The position numbers were made by a program, and so were the translations under genes. The notes beneath the pieces are model-generated. The model had not been told where the DNA came from, ran no database searches, and was given only the letters and a program-made list of their open reading frames with translations. Below, piece after piece: positions 20,863 to 29,052 of a stretch of 64,000 nt of DNA (position 1 is its first letter; the number at the start of each line of letters is the position of its first letter). The DNA comes from JACRLW01 sp050181465 (GTDB taxonomy: Bacteria; Planctomycetota; UBA1135; UBA2386), in the NCBI GenBank assembly GCA_050181465.1, contig JBFXDD010000026.1, positions 1 through 64,000 on the forward strand, read 5' to 3'.

Positions 20863-21873
20863 TCAGCGCGGCAGGTCTTCGGCGAGGATTTCTTCCAACA
20901 CCTTGGGCGCGGTTCGACCTTCAGCGAGCGCCTCGTACGTCAGCCGCACACGGTGCAAGATGACGTCCTCTGCAAGAGCGTAGAGATCGGCCGGGATGAC
21001 GTAATCACGGCCGTGGATCAGCGCGCGCGCCCGCGAAGCCTTCACGAGGGCGATTCCCGCTCGCGGGCTGCAGCCGAGTTCGAGCGCGGGGTGCCGTCGC
21101 GTGCGATTGACGATCTCGACCACGTGATCGATGAAGGTCTCGCTGACGTGCACCCGCTGCACCTGCTCCATCGCCTGCGCGAGTTGCTCCGCTCGGCCGA
21201 CCGGTTCGTCTTCGATCACGTCGAACTCGGTGCGCGCGAGAGCGCCGCCGCCGTCGCGCTTGATGCCCAGGGTGAGATTGCGCCGCAGCACCTCCTTCTC
21301 CTCCTCCGGAGCCAGATACTCGAGGCGATGCAGCAGCATGAAGCGGTCGAGCTGCGCTTCGGGCAACTCGAAGGTTCCTGCCTGTTCGACCGGGTTCTGG
21401 GTGGCGATCACCAGGAACGGTGCCGGCAGCTTGTAGCTGCGATTGCCGATCGTGACCTTGCGCTCCTGCATTGCCTCGAGCAGCGCGCTCTGGACCTTCG
21501 GCGCGGCGCGGTTGATCTCGTCGGCGAGCAGGAGATTGGTGAAGATCGGGCCTTGATGCGTGCGGAACTCGCCGGACTTCTGGTCGAGGATCTCGCTGCC
21601 GAGGATGTCGGACGGCAAGAGGTCGATCGTGAACTGGACGCGGGCGAAGGCGAGGTCGATCGTCTTGCTGATCGCGGCGACGAGGAGGGTCTTCGCCAGG
21701 CCGGGCACACCCTGGAGCAGGAGGTGCCCCGAAGTCAGGAGCGCGATCAGAATGCGTTCGACGACCACGTCCTGGCCAACCACGACCTTGCCGACTCGCT
21801 GCCGAATCGCGTCGAGGAGGGCTGCGGTGGCGGCGAATTCGGACGTCGATACGGACTCTCGTGTCGTGGTCAT
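20863..21873 (-). CDS. MoxR family AAA+ ATPase
   Basis: A 336-residue AAA+ chaperone-like ATPase that leads the cluster. Walker A is GVPGLAKT (55-62), Walker B LLLADE (114-119), sensor 1 lies in VIATQNPVE, and the MoxR lid motif SPRAGIALVKASRA is near the C-terminus. ATG 21873 was preferred to an ATG 12 codons upstream because family members start just before the SEFAATAAL helix. MoxR proteins remodel or activate vWA-domain partners, here the DUF58, BatA-like and BatB-like products encoded immediately downstream with 26 bp or negative spacing. Transcription of the seven-gene cluster presumably starts in the 89 bp before it. Confidence 0.95.
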   Translation of the reverse strand: MTTTRESVSTSEFAATAALLDAIRQRVGKVVVGQDVVVERILIALLTSGHLLLQGVPGLAKTLLVAAISKTIDLAFARVQFTIDLLPSDILGSEILDQKSGEFRTHQGPIFTNLLLADEINRAAPKVQSALLEAMQERKVTIGNRSYKLPAPFLVIATQNPVEQAGTFELPEAQLDRFMLLHRLEYLAPEEEKEVLRRNLTLGIKRDGGGALARTEFDVIEDEPVGRAEQLAQAMEQVQRVHVSETFIDHVVEIVNRTRRHPALELGCSPRAGIALVKASRARALIHGRDYVIPADLYALAEDVILHRVRLTYEALAEGRTAPKVLEEILAEDLPR

Positions 21874-21962
21874 GATGGCGAGGCAGGCGCCGGGGTCGTG
21901 AACGAGCATAGCGCGGTCGCAGGTTCATTCCGCGCCGGCGGATCCGGCTGCGTCCGACGAGC

Positions 21963-22367
21963 TCAGCGCGCAGCTATTCCCTGGATCTCGATCCGCGCCT
22001 CCGGATCGAAGAGGCCGCCGACCATGAACATCGCCATCGCCGGGTAGTGACGACCGACCAGCGACTTCCAGATCTCGCCAAAGTGACGGCGGGCCAGTGC
22101 GTAGTCGTCGCGGTTCAGCACGAAGAAGTTGAGCTGGACGAGGTCTAGAAAGCCCATCTCGGCGTCCCGCAGGACGTGCCCGATGTTCTCCATCGCGCCG
22201 CGAAGCTGGCCCACCAGATCGCCGACGGCCCGCACTTTGCCGAGACCGTCGTAGTCGCATTGACCCGCGAGGTAGAGCGTCCGGGCCCCGCCCTCGCTCT
22301 CGACGAGCCAGCCGTGCGCGAAACCGACGGGCCGACAGAGGGTGATCGGATTGATCTGCCGCTTCAT
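21963..22367 (-). CDS. RidA family protein
   Basis: A 134-residue protein of the RidA/YjgF/UK114 family, cytoplasmic trimers that hydrolyse reactive enamine/imine intermediates made by PLP enzymes, or act as generic deaminases. The typical pattern is present: LYLAGQCDYDG, the helix GDLVGQLRGAMENIGHVL, DLVQLNFFV and a terminal ARIEIQGIAA. The canonical RidA arginine (R105 in E. coli) should lie near the HYPAMAMFMV segment, where this protein has no obvious equivalent, so it may be a divergent subgroup. The ATG at 22367 was chosen over one 8 codons upstream because the fold starts there. Divergent from the subtilisin gene with a 106-bp spacer. Confidence 0.88.
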   Translation of the reverse strand: MKRQINPITLCRPVGFAHGWLVESEGGARTLYLAGQCDYDGLGKVRAVGDLVGQLRGAMENIGHVLRDAEMGFLDLVQLNFFVLNRDDYALARRHFGEIWKSLVGRHYPAMAMFMVGGLFDPEARIEIQGIAAR

Positions 22368-22473
22368 AGGCGCAGGATCGCGCGGCGGCACAGCGCGGAC
22401 AAGCGCAGAGCCGGGTCCGCGAGGCGATAGTCGACTCGCCGCGCCTTCTCGGATTCAATCCACGCCAGCTCCC

Positions 22474-25023
22474 ATGCGAAGGCAACCGCTCGTTCTCGTT
22501 CTATCCCTCGGCCTGCTCGTCATCCCCGCTTGCGGTGGCGGCGGCGGTGGCGGTTCCACCGGCCCGCGTATCGCCGGCCAACTCACGATCCCCGACCTGA
22601 GCAGCGGTCGCGGCCCGGTGATCGGCGAGCGAGAGGACGACGAGGGCTTCACCGCCGTGCGCACGCCGTTCCTCGAGTCGGGGGTCACGCTGTTCGGCGA
22701 AGTCGGCGGCGCGGACCCACTCGACGTCCGTCGACTGACCCTTCCCACCGGCAGCTTCGAAGTGTCGATCCGCGCCGGCAGCCACGGAATCCTGATCGAG
22801 AGTCGGACCGGTCGCCAGCTCGCCCGTTGGGACGATGCCGCGCAACTTCGGGTCGACGTGAGTCAGCCGGGCGACATCGACCTCGCCTTCGCCGCCCGCG
22901 ACCAGGGGACGGAATGGAGTGCCTCCGTGCGCAGGATCGTCGGCAGCAGCAGCGACGCGGACGCAATCGCGGTGCCGACTGCGCCTGATGCGATCACGCA
23001 GCGAAGTCCACTGCTCGCGCAGTGGCTCGGTGCGGACCACCCGATGGTCGCTGGTGAGATCCTCGTCTACCACACCGTGTCGGCGAACGGCGTGCCGGTC
23101 GCACCGCTCGACCTCACTGCGCTCGGACTCGAGCCGGTGCGCGAGGGCAGCGGCGGTGCCTTGGTCGTCCACCGTATCGCCCTTGCGAACACAGTCGCGA
23201 CGCGCGCAGCGGGAGCTGCGAGCGAATGGAGTCTCGAAGCGGAGACGGCGTTGGCGGCGCTGCGCGTCGCTCGGCAACCGGGAGTGCGTGCGGCGGCGCC
23301 TAACTTCCTGCGGCGCGCGCTGTCCCGCGAACCCAACGACACCTACTACAACCTGCAGTGGCACTACGCGCAGTTGAAGATGGATCAGGCGTGGAGCTTG
23401 ACCACCGGCAGCGCGGGCATCGTGGTGGGCGTGATCGACACCGGCATCGTCAGCGCGCATCCGGAATTCAGCGGACGCCTCGTGCAGGGTTACGACTTCA
23501 TCTCGAGCGCGACGCGCGCACGGGACGGCAACGGCATCGATCCTGACCCCGAAGACGAGGGCGATCTGTCGCAGCCGCCGAACAGCAGTTGGCACGGCAC
23601 GCACGTCGCTGGAACGATCGGGGCGAATACCGACAACGGCAGCGGCGTCGCCGGCATGGACTGGAGTTGCAAGATCATGGCCTTGCGGGCCCTGGGATTG
23701 GGCGGCGGCTCCTCCGCGGACATCCTCCAAGCAGTGATGTATTCCGCCGGCATGACCAACTCGTCCGGCACCACGCCGCAGCCGCCGGCCGTCCCGAAGG
23801 GCCGCTGTGACGTCGTGAACATGAGCCTCGGCGGGCCGGGCGGCAGCGCGGTCGAGGAGCAGGTCTATGCCGATGTGCGCGGACGCGGCGTGCTGGTCGT
23901 GGTCGCCGCCGGCAACGAGTCGACCGACTCACCGAGCTTCCCCGCAGCCTACGACTCCAACCTGTCGGTCGGCGCGGTGCGCTTCGACAAGGCCCTCGCG
24001 CCGTATTCGAACTTCGGCACGACGGTCGATGTGGTCGCCCCCGGCGGCGATCTGACCGTAGACCAGAACGGCGACAACTTCGGCGACGGCGTGCTGTCGT
24101 GCCTCGTCGATGCCTCGCGCACGCCGGTGTTCGGCTTCCAGAACGGCACGTCGATGGCGGCTCCGCACGTCGCAGGTCTGGCCTCGCTGATGCTGGGCCT
24201 CGTGCCGACGCTCAGTGCGAGTCAGCTCTTCGATGCGATCACGCAGAACGTGGAGGACCTCGGGACCGCCGGTCGCGACTCGCGGTTCGGCGAAGGTCTG
24301 ATCGATCCACCGGCAGCACTCGCCGCAGTTTCGAACTCGGTCCCCACCACGCCCATTCTGTCGGTGACCCCCAACGGCGTGAACTTCGACCCGACGCAGT
24401 CGCAAGCGAGCCTCGCACTCGCGAATGCCGGCATCGGCTCCTTGGTGGTGGACACGGGCGGTAGTTCGATCCAGTTCGCTGCCGGCCAGCCGACCGGCTG
24501 GTTGTCGATGAACTTCGTCGCGGTGTCGGCGACCGACATCAGTCACAACCGGCTCGATCTCACCGTGGATCGCACCGGACTCCCGAACGGCAAGTACAAC
24601 GCCACGATCACCGTGGCTTCCACGAACGCTACCTCGAAGAACGTCACGGTCTCGATGGACGTGGGATCGACGGCGAACACCGACACGATCTTCGTACTGC
24701 TGGTCGACGCCGACAGCTTCGACACGGTGTTCCAAGCGGAGACCGATGCGACGAAGAACTTCGAGTTCATCGTGCAGGCGACCGGTGCGGCGCCGATTCC
24801 GGACGGTGACTACCTCCTGGTCGCCGGCACGGACCGCGACAACGACGACATCATCGGCGACGACGGCGAACTCTTCGGCATCTGGCCGAACACGGACTCG
24901 CCGCAACTCGTCTCGGTCACCTCGCAGACTGTGAATCTCACGGACCTCGACTTCGCGCTCGAACCCGTGTCGCAGATCAGCGGGGCCGGTCACGCTCGGC
25001 GGAGTCATCGCCTTCTCCGTTGA
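22474..25023 (+). CDS. Subtilisin-like (S8) serine protease, probable lipoprotein
   Basis: An 849-residue secreted peptidase. The signal ends in LLVIPAC followed by a poly-Gly linker, which suggests lipidation at Cys20 or so. A propeptide-like region is followed by the S8 domain with catalytic D322 (VIDTG), H374 (HGTHVAG) and S560 (GTSMAAPHVAG). Further downstream are two beta domains (about 615-735 Ig-like, ending KNVTVSMDVG; then a domain to the end). The last 13 residues (AGHARRSHRLLR region) look out of frame: a neighbouring frame reads VTLGGVIAFSVE, so an indel near 24980 is possible. The stop overlaps the TTG start of the next gene. Confidence 0.93.
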   Translation: MRRQPLVLVLSLGLLVIPACGGGGGGGSTGPRIAGQLTIPDLSSGRGPVIGEREDDEGFTAVRTPFLESGVTLFGEVGGADPLDVRRLTLPTGSFEVSIRAGSHGILIESRTGRQLARWDDAAQLRVDVSQPGDIDLAFAARDQGTEWSASVRRIVGSSSDADAIAVPTAPDAITQRSPLLAQWLGADHPMVAGEILVYHTVSANGVPVAPLDLTALGLEPVREGSGGALVVHRIALANTVATRAAGAASEWSLEAETALAALRVARQPGVRAAAPNFLRRALSREPNDTYYNLQWHYAQLKMDQAWSLTTGSAGIVVGVIDTGIVSAHPEFSGRLVQGYDFISSATRARDGNGIDPDPEDEGDLSQPPNSSWHGTHVAGTIGANTDNGSGVAGMDWSCKIMALRALGLGGGSSADILQAVMYSAGMTNSSGTTPQPPAVPKGRCDVVNMSLGGPGGSAVEEQVYADVRGRGVLVVVAAGNESTDSPSFPAAYDSNLSVGAVRFDKALAPYSNFGTTVDVVAPGGDLTVDQNGDNFGDGVLSCLVDASRTPVFGFQNGTSMAAPHVAGLASLMLGLVPTLSASQLFDAITQNVEDLGTAGRDSRFGEGLIDPPAALAAVSNSVPTTPILSVTPNGVNFDPTQSQASLALANAGIGSLVVDTGGSSIQFAAGQPTGWLSMNFVAVSATDISHNRLDLTVDRTGLPNGKYNATITVASTNATSKNVTVSMDVGSTANTDTIFVLLVDADSFDTVFQAETDATKNFEFIVQATGAAPIPDGDYLLVAGTDRDNDDIIGDDGELFGIWPNTDSPQLVSVTSQTVNLTDLDFALEPVSQISGAGHARRSHRLLR

Positions 25024-26360
25024 GCGAGATCCCGCCTGCGCCGGCGCTGCCGGTTCTCGATCCGCGCATCCTCGAGCTGGTCTTGTCGGTGCGCCGCGAG
25101 CAGCTCGAGAGCGGGCGAAGCATCCGCAAGCTGCTGGCAGAGGTGTTGCCGCAACTCGGCGCGGCGGCCGACGAACGCCGCGCGATCGCGCGAATCTGCT
25201 ATCGCCTCGAGCGGCTGTCGCGACTCATCGACTTCTCACTCGACGGCGCACATCGCGGTCGCCGTGAGCCGGACGCGGACGCCGTCGAGCGGGCGCGATA
25301 CTTCGCCGCCGCGCTGCTGGGCGGCGACATCGACGAGGTCGAAGCAGGTCGGCAGGCGCCGCGCGTGGACTGGATGCACGTCCGCTTCGTCGGCGACCGC
25401 ATCGCGCGCCTCGATGACCCGGCGCGACGATTCGCAACCACCCATTCGATGCCGACCTGGCTGGCACGGCGATTCATGACCGAGTTCGGCGAACACGCCG
25501 AGCCGCTCGCCGCGTGCCTGAACACCGAGCCTCCACTCACGATCCGCACCAACACCCTGCGGATCACCGACCGCGAAGCTCTCGCGACCGAACTCGAGCG
25601 ACAGGGACTGTCGACGAAGAAGACCCGCTACGCGCCGCACGGACTCCACGTCGAGGACGCGGTGGTGATCTTCGCGATCGACGCCTTCCATCGCGGCCTC
25701 TTCGAGCAACAAGACGAAGCCAGTCAGCTCTGTTGCCAGCTCGTCGCTCCACCACCGCGCGGACGAGTGTTGGATGCGTGCGCCGGCGCGGGCGGCAAGA
25801 CCTTGGCTCTCGCGGCGACCCTCGCCAACAAGGGTGACATCCTCGCGGTCGATCCACACGAGGGCCGCCTGTTGAGTCTGGTGGAACGGCGGCGGCGCGC
25901 CGGCACCGACAACGTGCGCTCGCTCCTGATCGACAAGTCCGGCTGGCCGACGGAGGTCGAGCAATTCGCGAAGTCCGCCGATCGCATCCTGCTCGACGTG
26001 CCGTGCAGCGGGATCGGATCCTGGCGTCGACGTCCTGATGCTCGCTGGCGAGCGCGCCCCGTCGGCTTCGAACGACTCCTGTCGACTCAGTCGGAACTGC
26101 TCGCGCGCGGCCTCGCCTGCTTGGCACCGGGGGCACGCCTCGTCTACTCGACGTGCTCGCTGTTCGGCGACGAGAATCGCGCGCAGGTCGAAGCCGCACT
26201 CGAACGCGATCGCGATCTCGAGTTGGTGCGCGCGGTCGAGATCCTCGGCAAGGGCGCCGGCGCTCCGATCAGCGACACCAGCGGGACCTTTCTCGAACTG
26301 TGGCCGCACATCCACGGCACCGACGGCTTCTTCGCAGCCGTCTTCCGCCGCAAGCGCTGA
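25020..26360 (+). CDS. RsmB/NOP2-type RNA (cytosine-C5) methyltransferase
   Basis: A 446-residue SAM-dependent methyltransferase. The N-terminal NusB-like helical domain (about 15-110) is followed by the catalytic domain with SAM motif I DACAGAGGKT (252-261), VDPHEGR, the motif IV cysteine C329 in DVPCSGIGSWRRRPD and the catalytic nucleophile C379 in YSTCS. This is the RsmB architecture that modifies C967 of 16S rRNA in E. coli; target identity here is inferred. The start is a TTG at 25020 overlapping the upstream stop (TTGA); the first in-frame ATG is 118 codons later, so TTG is needed for the NusB-like domain. Confidence 0.9.
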   Translation: MSEIPPAPALPVLDPRILELVLSVRREQLESGRSIRKLLAEVLPQLGAAADERRAIARICYRLERLSRLIDFSLDGAHRGRREPDADAVERARYFAAALLGGDIDEVEAGRQAPRVDWMHVRFVGDRIARLDDPARRFATTHSMPTWLARRFMTEFGEHAEPLAACLNTEPPLTIRTNTLRITDREALATELERQGLSTKKTRYAPHGLHVEDAVVIFAIDAFHRGLFEQQDEASQLCCQLVAPPPRGRVLDACAGAGGKTLALAATLANKGDILAVDPHEGRLLSLVERRRRAGTDNVRSLLIDKSGWPTEVEQFAKSADRILLDVPCSGIGSWRRRPDARWRARPVGFERLLSTQSELLARGLACLAPGARLVYSTCSLFGDENRAQVEAALERDRDLELVRAVEILGKGAGAPISDTSGTFLELWPHIHGTDGFFAAVFRRKR

Positions 26361-26405
26361 GACCGCAGACGGCGAGCGCGCGGCGGTCTCGACGGCCCGT
26401 TCGGC

Positions 26406-27461
26406 TCAGTATCGCAGCCGCGCCACGATCATGAAGTGATCGCTGTAGCCTTCGGTCCACTCCCCCTCGCGGTTCTTGCGGAACCACCGGGGTCGCCGCA
26501 GATGATCGCGCATGTGATCGGGAGCGTGCACTCGCAAGGAGTCGGCCACGTAGGCGAAGCCCGCCTCGTCCAGCAATCCACGCGAGACGATGAGTTGATC
26601 GAAGACGTTCCAGGTCCACGCCGGGTTGTAATAGAGCGTGCCGAGATCCGGCTCCGCGGCGATTCGCCAACTCGCGTTCCAGAGCGCTGCGCCGTCGCGA
26701 CGATTCTGCGCGGCGTTGAGACTGCGCACCGCACCGAGGGACTCGACGACGGAGACGTCCCATGGGTCGTCGTTCAGATCACCCATGAGCACGAGATCGG
26801 CCTCACGACCCGCCGCGCTCTCCCGCGCGCGCGTCGCATCGCAAACACTCCGGCAGACGGCACCTGCGATCTTGCGGAAGCTGCCGTCGCGATCGCTGCC
26901 CCTCGACGGCCAGTGATTCACGAGAACGCTGAGCGGGCGATCCTCGGCGAGTAATCGGACCTCGAGCACACCGCGCGAAGGACGGGTGCCGTCGCGATTC
27001 ACCGGATGCAGAGTGACCGCGTCCCCGCCGGCAGCGAGGCGGAAGGGCGCGCGGAACGCAAGTGCGAGGTCGATGCCGCGGGTATCCGCCGACTCGCGAT
27101 GCACGATTGTCCAGTCGTGCGCAGCGAGTTCCTTGCGGGCGAACAGGTCGCGCAGGACTCGCTCGTTCTCGACCTCGGCAAACCCGATGACGTGCGGTGA
27201 CTCGCTTGCGATCTCGGTCGCGAGATGCTCGAGCTTGGTCGCGTAGCGCTGCGCGGTCCAACCCTTGTCCGGCAGATACTCGTCGTCGCCGGGATTCGCC
27301 GGATCGTCGTCCGCATCGAAGAGGTTCTCGACGTTCCAGAACGCGAGCGTGACCTCGGTGCCAGCTCGCTGCGCGGCGCTGCCGGCATCGCGATTCGTCG
27401 CCTGGCACGCGGCAAGCAGGACCGAGAGCGCGACTGGAAGAAAGCGTCGAGACCGAGTCAT
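26406..27461 (-). CDS. Endonuclease/exonuclease/phosphatase-fold lipoprotein
   Basis: A 351-residue secreted lipoprotein: signal and lipobox LLAAC with Cys19. The mature part is an EEP-superfamily domain with FWNVENLFD (metal-site Asn/Glu region), IGFAEVEN with the catalytic Glu, VNHWPSRGS, VLMGDLNDDPWD carrying the Asp/Asn pair, and a final SDHFMIVARL with the catalytic His. Secreted members of this type cleave extracellular DNA or phosphodiesters. Its ATG overlaps the stop of the cyclase gene by 4 bp, so the two are coupled; a functional link is not obvious. Confidence 0.9.
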   Translation of the reverse strand: MTRSRRFLPVALSVLLAACQATNRDAGSAAQRAGTEVTLAFWNVENLFDADDDPANPGDDEYLPDKGWTAQRYATKLEHLATEIASESPHVIGFAEVENERVLRDLFARKELAAHDWTIVHRESADTRGIDLALAFRAPFRLAAGGDAVTLHPVNRDGTRPSRGVLEVRLLAEDRPLSVLVNHWPSRGSDRDGSFRKIAGAVCRSVCDATRARESAAGREADLVLMGDLNDDPWDVSVVESLGAVRSLNAAQNRRDGAALWNASWRIAAEPDLGTLYYNPAWTWNVFDQLIVSRGLLDEAGFAYVADSLRVHAPDHMRDHLRRPRWFRKNREGEWTEGYSDHFMIVARLRY

Positions 27462-28105
27462 GCCGGAAGTTCCCTGAGGATCGCGCGTACGGGTGAAGAA
27501 TCGCTGCCGACGATGCGCAACGGCAGCGCGATCAGTTCGTACTCGCCAGGCACCACGCCCGACAAGTCGAGGTTCTCGAGTATCGCGACGCCGCCGCGAT
27601 GCAGCACGTGATGGCTCTTGAGATCCGCCGACGTCGCGTGATCCATGCTCGGCGTGTCGATGCCGACGAGGCGAACCCCGTTCGCCACGATGGCGTGCGC
27701 GGCAGCTTCGCCGAGGGCGACGAAGCGCGGGTCGAAGACGGTGGAGTCATGGACTGCCGTCGTGCGCAAGAGGACACGTTCGGCGCCGGCAATCGCGGCA
27801 AGGAACCGGTCGTCGACGACGACCAGCGCTGGCTCACCCGCAGCGCAGACGTCGATGACGCGGGCAGGGCCGAGATAGAGGGAAAGATCGACGTTCGCGA
27901 TCGCGAGAGCCGTCGATTCGAAGTGCAGCGGCGCATCCGTGTGGGTGCCGCAGTGCACCGACATGCGCATGGTCGACACGTTGCACGAGGCACCGCGGTC
28001 CATGCGCATCACCCATTCTTGGCTGAACGGGGTGTCTCCGGGGTAAACCGCCGTCGCCGGCGAGATGGGCTCGGAGATATCCCAGATGCGGCGTGAGTTC
28101 GTCAC
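27458..28105 (-). CDS. Cyclase family protein, kynurenine formamidase-like
   Basis: A 215-residue metal-dependent hydrolase of the cyclase family (KynB-type). Metal-binding residues are in the signature HCGTHTDAPLHF (H51, H55, D57, H61), and the catalytic His/Glu region VGIDTPSMDHA is conserved. Family length is about 210. KynB hydrolyses N-formylkynurenine to kynurenine; other members are isatin hydrolases. A kynureninase-like gene lies 950 bp upstream on the same strand, which favours a kynurenine-related substrate, though an RRM gene lies between them. The start is GTG 28105; the next ATG would delete the WDISEPI strand. Confidence 0.85.
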   Translation of the reverse strand: MTNSRRIWDISEPISPATAVYPGDTPFSQEWVMRMDRGASCNVSTMRMSVHCGTHTDAPLHFESTALAIANVDLSLYLGPARVIDVCAAGEPALVVVDDRFLAAIAGAERVLLRTTAVHDSTVFDPRFVALGEAAAHAIVANGVRLVGIDTPSMDHATSADLKSHHVLHRGGVAILENLDLSGVVPGEYELIALPLRIVGSDSSPVRAILRELPA

Positions 28106-28135
28106 GCCGCCTTCGTTATCGGATCCGAAGGAGGA

Positions 28136-28618
28136 TCACCAGCGATCGCCACCGCGATCGCCGCGGTCGAAGTCGCGACCGCCGCGGCCGCCACCACCAC
28201 CGAAGCCGCCGCGACCACCGCCGCCGCCGCCGCCACCGAAGCCGCCACGGCCACCGCCGCCGCCGCCGCCACGGCCGCCGCGACCGCCGCCGAAGCCGCC
28301 GCCGCCGCCGCCACCGCTACGGCCGCCGAAGCCGCCGCCGCCGCCACCACCACCGCCGGCGCGAGCCGGACGGTCGTGTGCCTCATTCACGCGCACCGGA
28401 CGGCCGTCGACCTCGACGCCATCCATCGCTTGTGCGGCTGCCGCCGCGTCCTCGTCCGTCGCCATCTCGATGAAGGCGAAGCCGCGCGAGCGGCCAGTGT
28501 CACGGTCGGTCATGATCCGGCAGCTCGTCACCTGCCGGCCGTCCACCTCGAAAGCTTCGATCAAGGTGTCTTCGGTCGTGTCGTAAGAAAGATTGCCGAC
28601 GAAAAGTCGCTTACCCAT
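28136..28618 (-). CDS. Glycine-rich RRM RNA-binding protein
   Basis: A 160-residue protein with one RNA recognition motif (residues 3-80) and a Gly/Arg/Phe-rich tail of about 75 residues with RGG boxes, ending RDFDRGDRGGDRW. RNP2 is LFVGNL (5-10) and RNP1 RGFAFIEM (45-52), with the aromatic residues needed for RNA stacking. The layout matches the cyanobacterial Rbp and plant GRP cold-responsive families; the tail should promote self-association or condensation. The ATG at 28618 begins exactly at the RRM. It is preceded by a long untranslated region with a terminator-like hairpin, so cold or attenuation control is plausible but unproven. Confidence 0.93.
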   Translation of the reverse strand: MGKRLFVGNLSYDTTEDTLIEAFEVDGRQVTSCRIMTDRDTGRSRGFAFIEMATDEDAAAAAQAMDGVEVDGRPVRVNEAHDRPARAGGGGGGGGGFGGRSGGGGGGGFGGGRGGRGGGGGGGRGGFGGGGGGGGRGGFGGGGGRGGRDFDRGDRGGDRW

Positions 28619-29052
28619 GGGTCTGTCTCTGTGTTGGGACCCGGCGCCGCGCGGCTTGTTTCTGCGGGCGGAACCGGTCGTGCGGCTGGCCCTGGCACAC
28701 GGCTTCGCCGTCGTCCAAGACCATGGAAAAAAGGTGAGCCACGCCGCGAGGCGCACCCCGAAGGAACAGGTCTTGGCGGGATCCGGGTCCACGCCGTCAT
28801 CAGTCAGGTTCACGTGCCACGAAGCGCACCGGCCGCTTCGCGCCGATCAGGATTTCTCACGAAAGCCAGCCGGCTCCAACTCCCCCGGACTGCCAGGGGA
28901 CCAACTCTCGGCGGCTCGAACAGGCGCCATTGCTGCGCGCCCTGGATTTCTCACGACCGGGAACGAGCGGGACTGTAGCTCGGGATGGCCGGCAGTGGAA
29001 GCCCCGATTCCACCGAGATTCCACTTTCGTCCGGGCCCCGCCCGCAAGGACC
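28619..29052. other. 434-bp intergenic region
   Basis: No gene found. It holds the hairpin plus U-run at 28727-28756, two direct copies of GGATTTCTCACGA at 28850-28862 and 28944-28956 (94 bp apart), and a short inverted repeat GTGGAA...TTCCAC at about 28995-29013. Its base composition is less skewed than the coding sequence. It would be the 3' region of the kynureninase-like gene and the leader of the RRM gene. Confidence 0.6.
28727..28756 (-). terminator. Hairpin followed by six U, terminator or attenuator
   Basis: On the minus strand the sequence reads GGTG-CGCC-TCGC-GGCG, then TGGCT, CACC and TTTTTT. The inner stem CGCC/GGCG has a 4-nt loop and the outer stem GGTG/CACC a 5-nt bulge, directly before the T-run. 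It lies 297 bp after the kynureninase-like stop and 109 bp before the RRM start, so it may end the former transcript or attenuate the latter. Confidence 0.45.

Noticed and set aside
28140..28360. Alternating CCG/CCA tract that looks like a simple repeat
   Set aside because: It is the Gly-rich coding tail of the RRM protein on the minus strand.
28966..29045. tRNA-like stretch (TGTAGCTCGGGATGG) in the empty region
   Set aside because: No matching acceptor stem, no TTCRANY T-loop and no clear anticodon arm.
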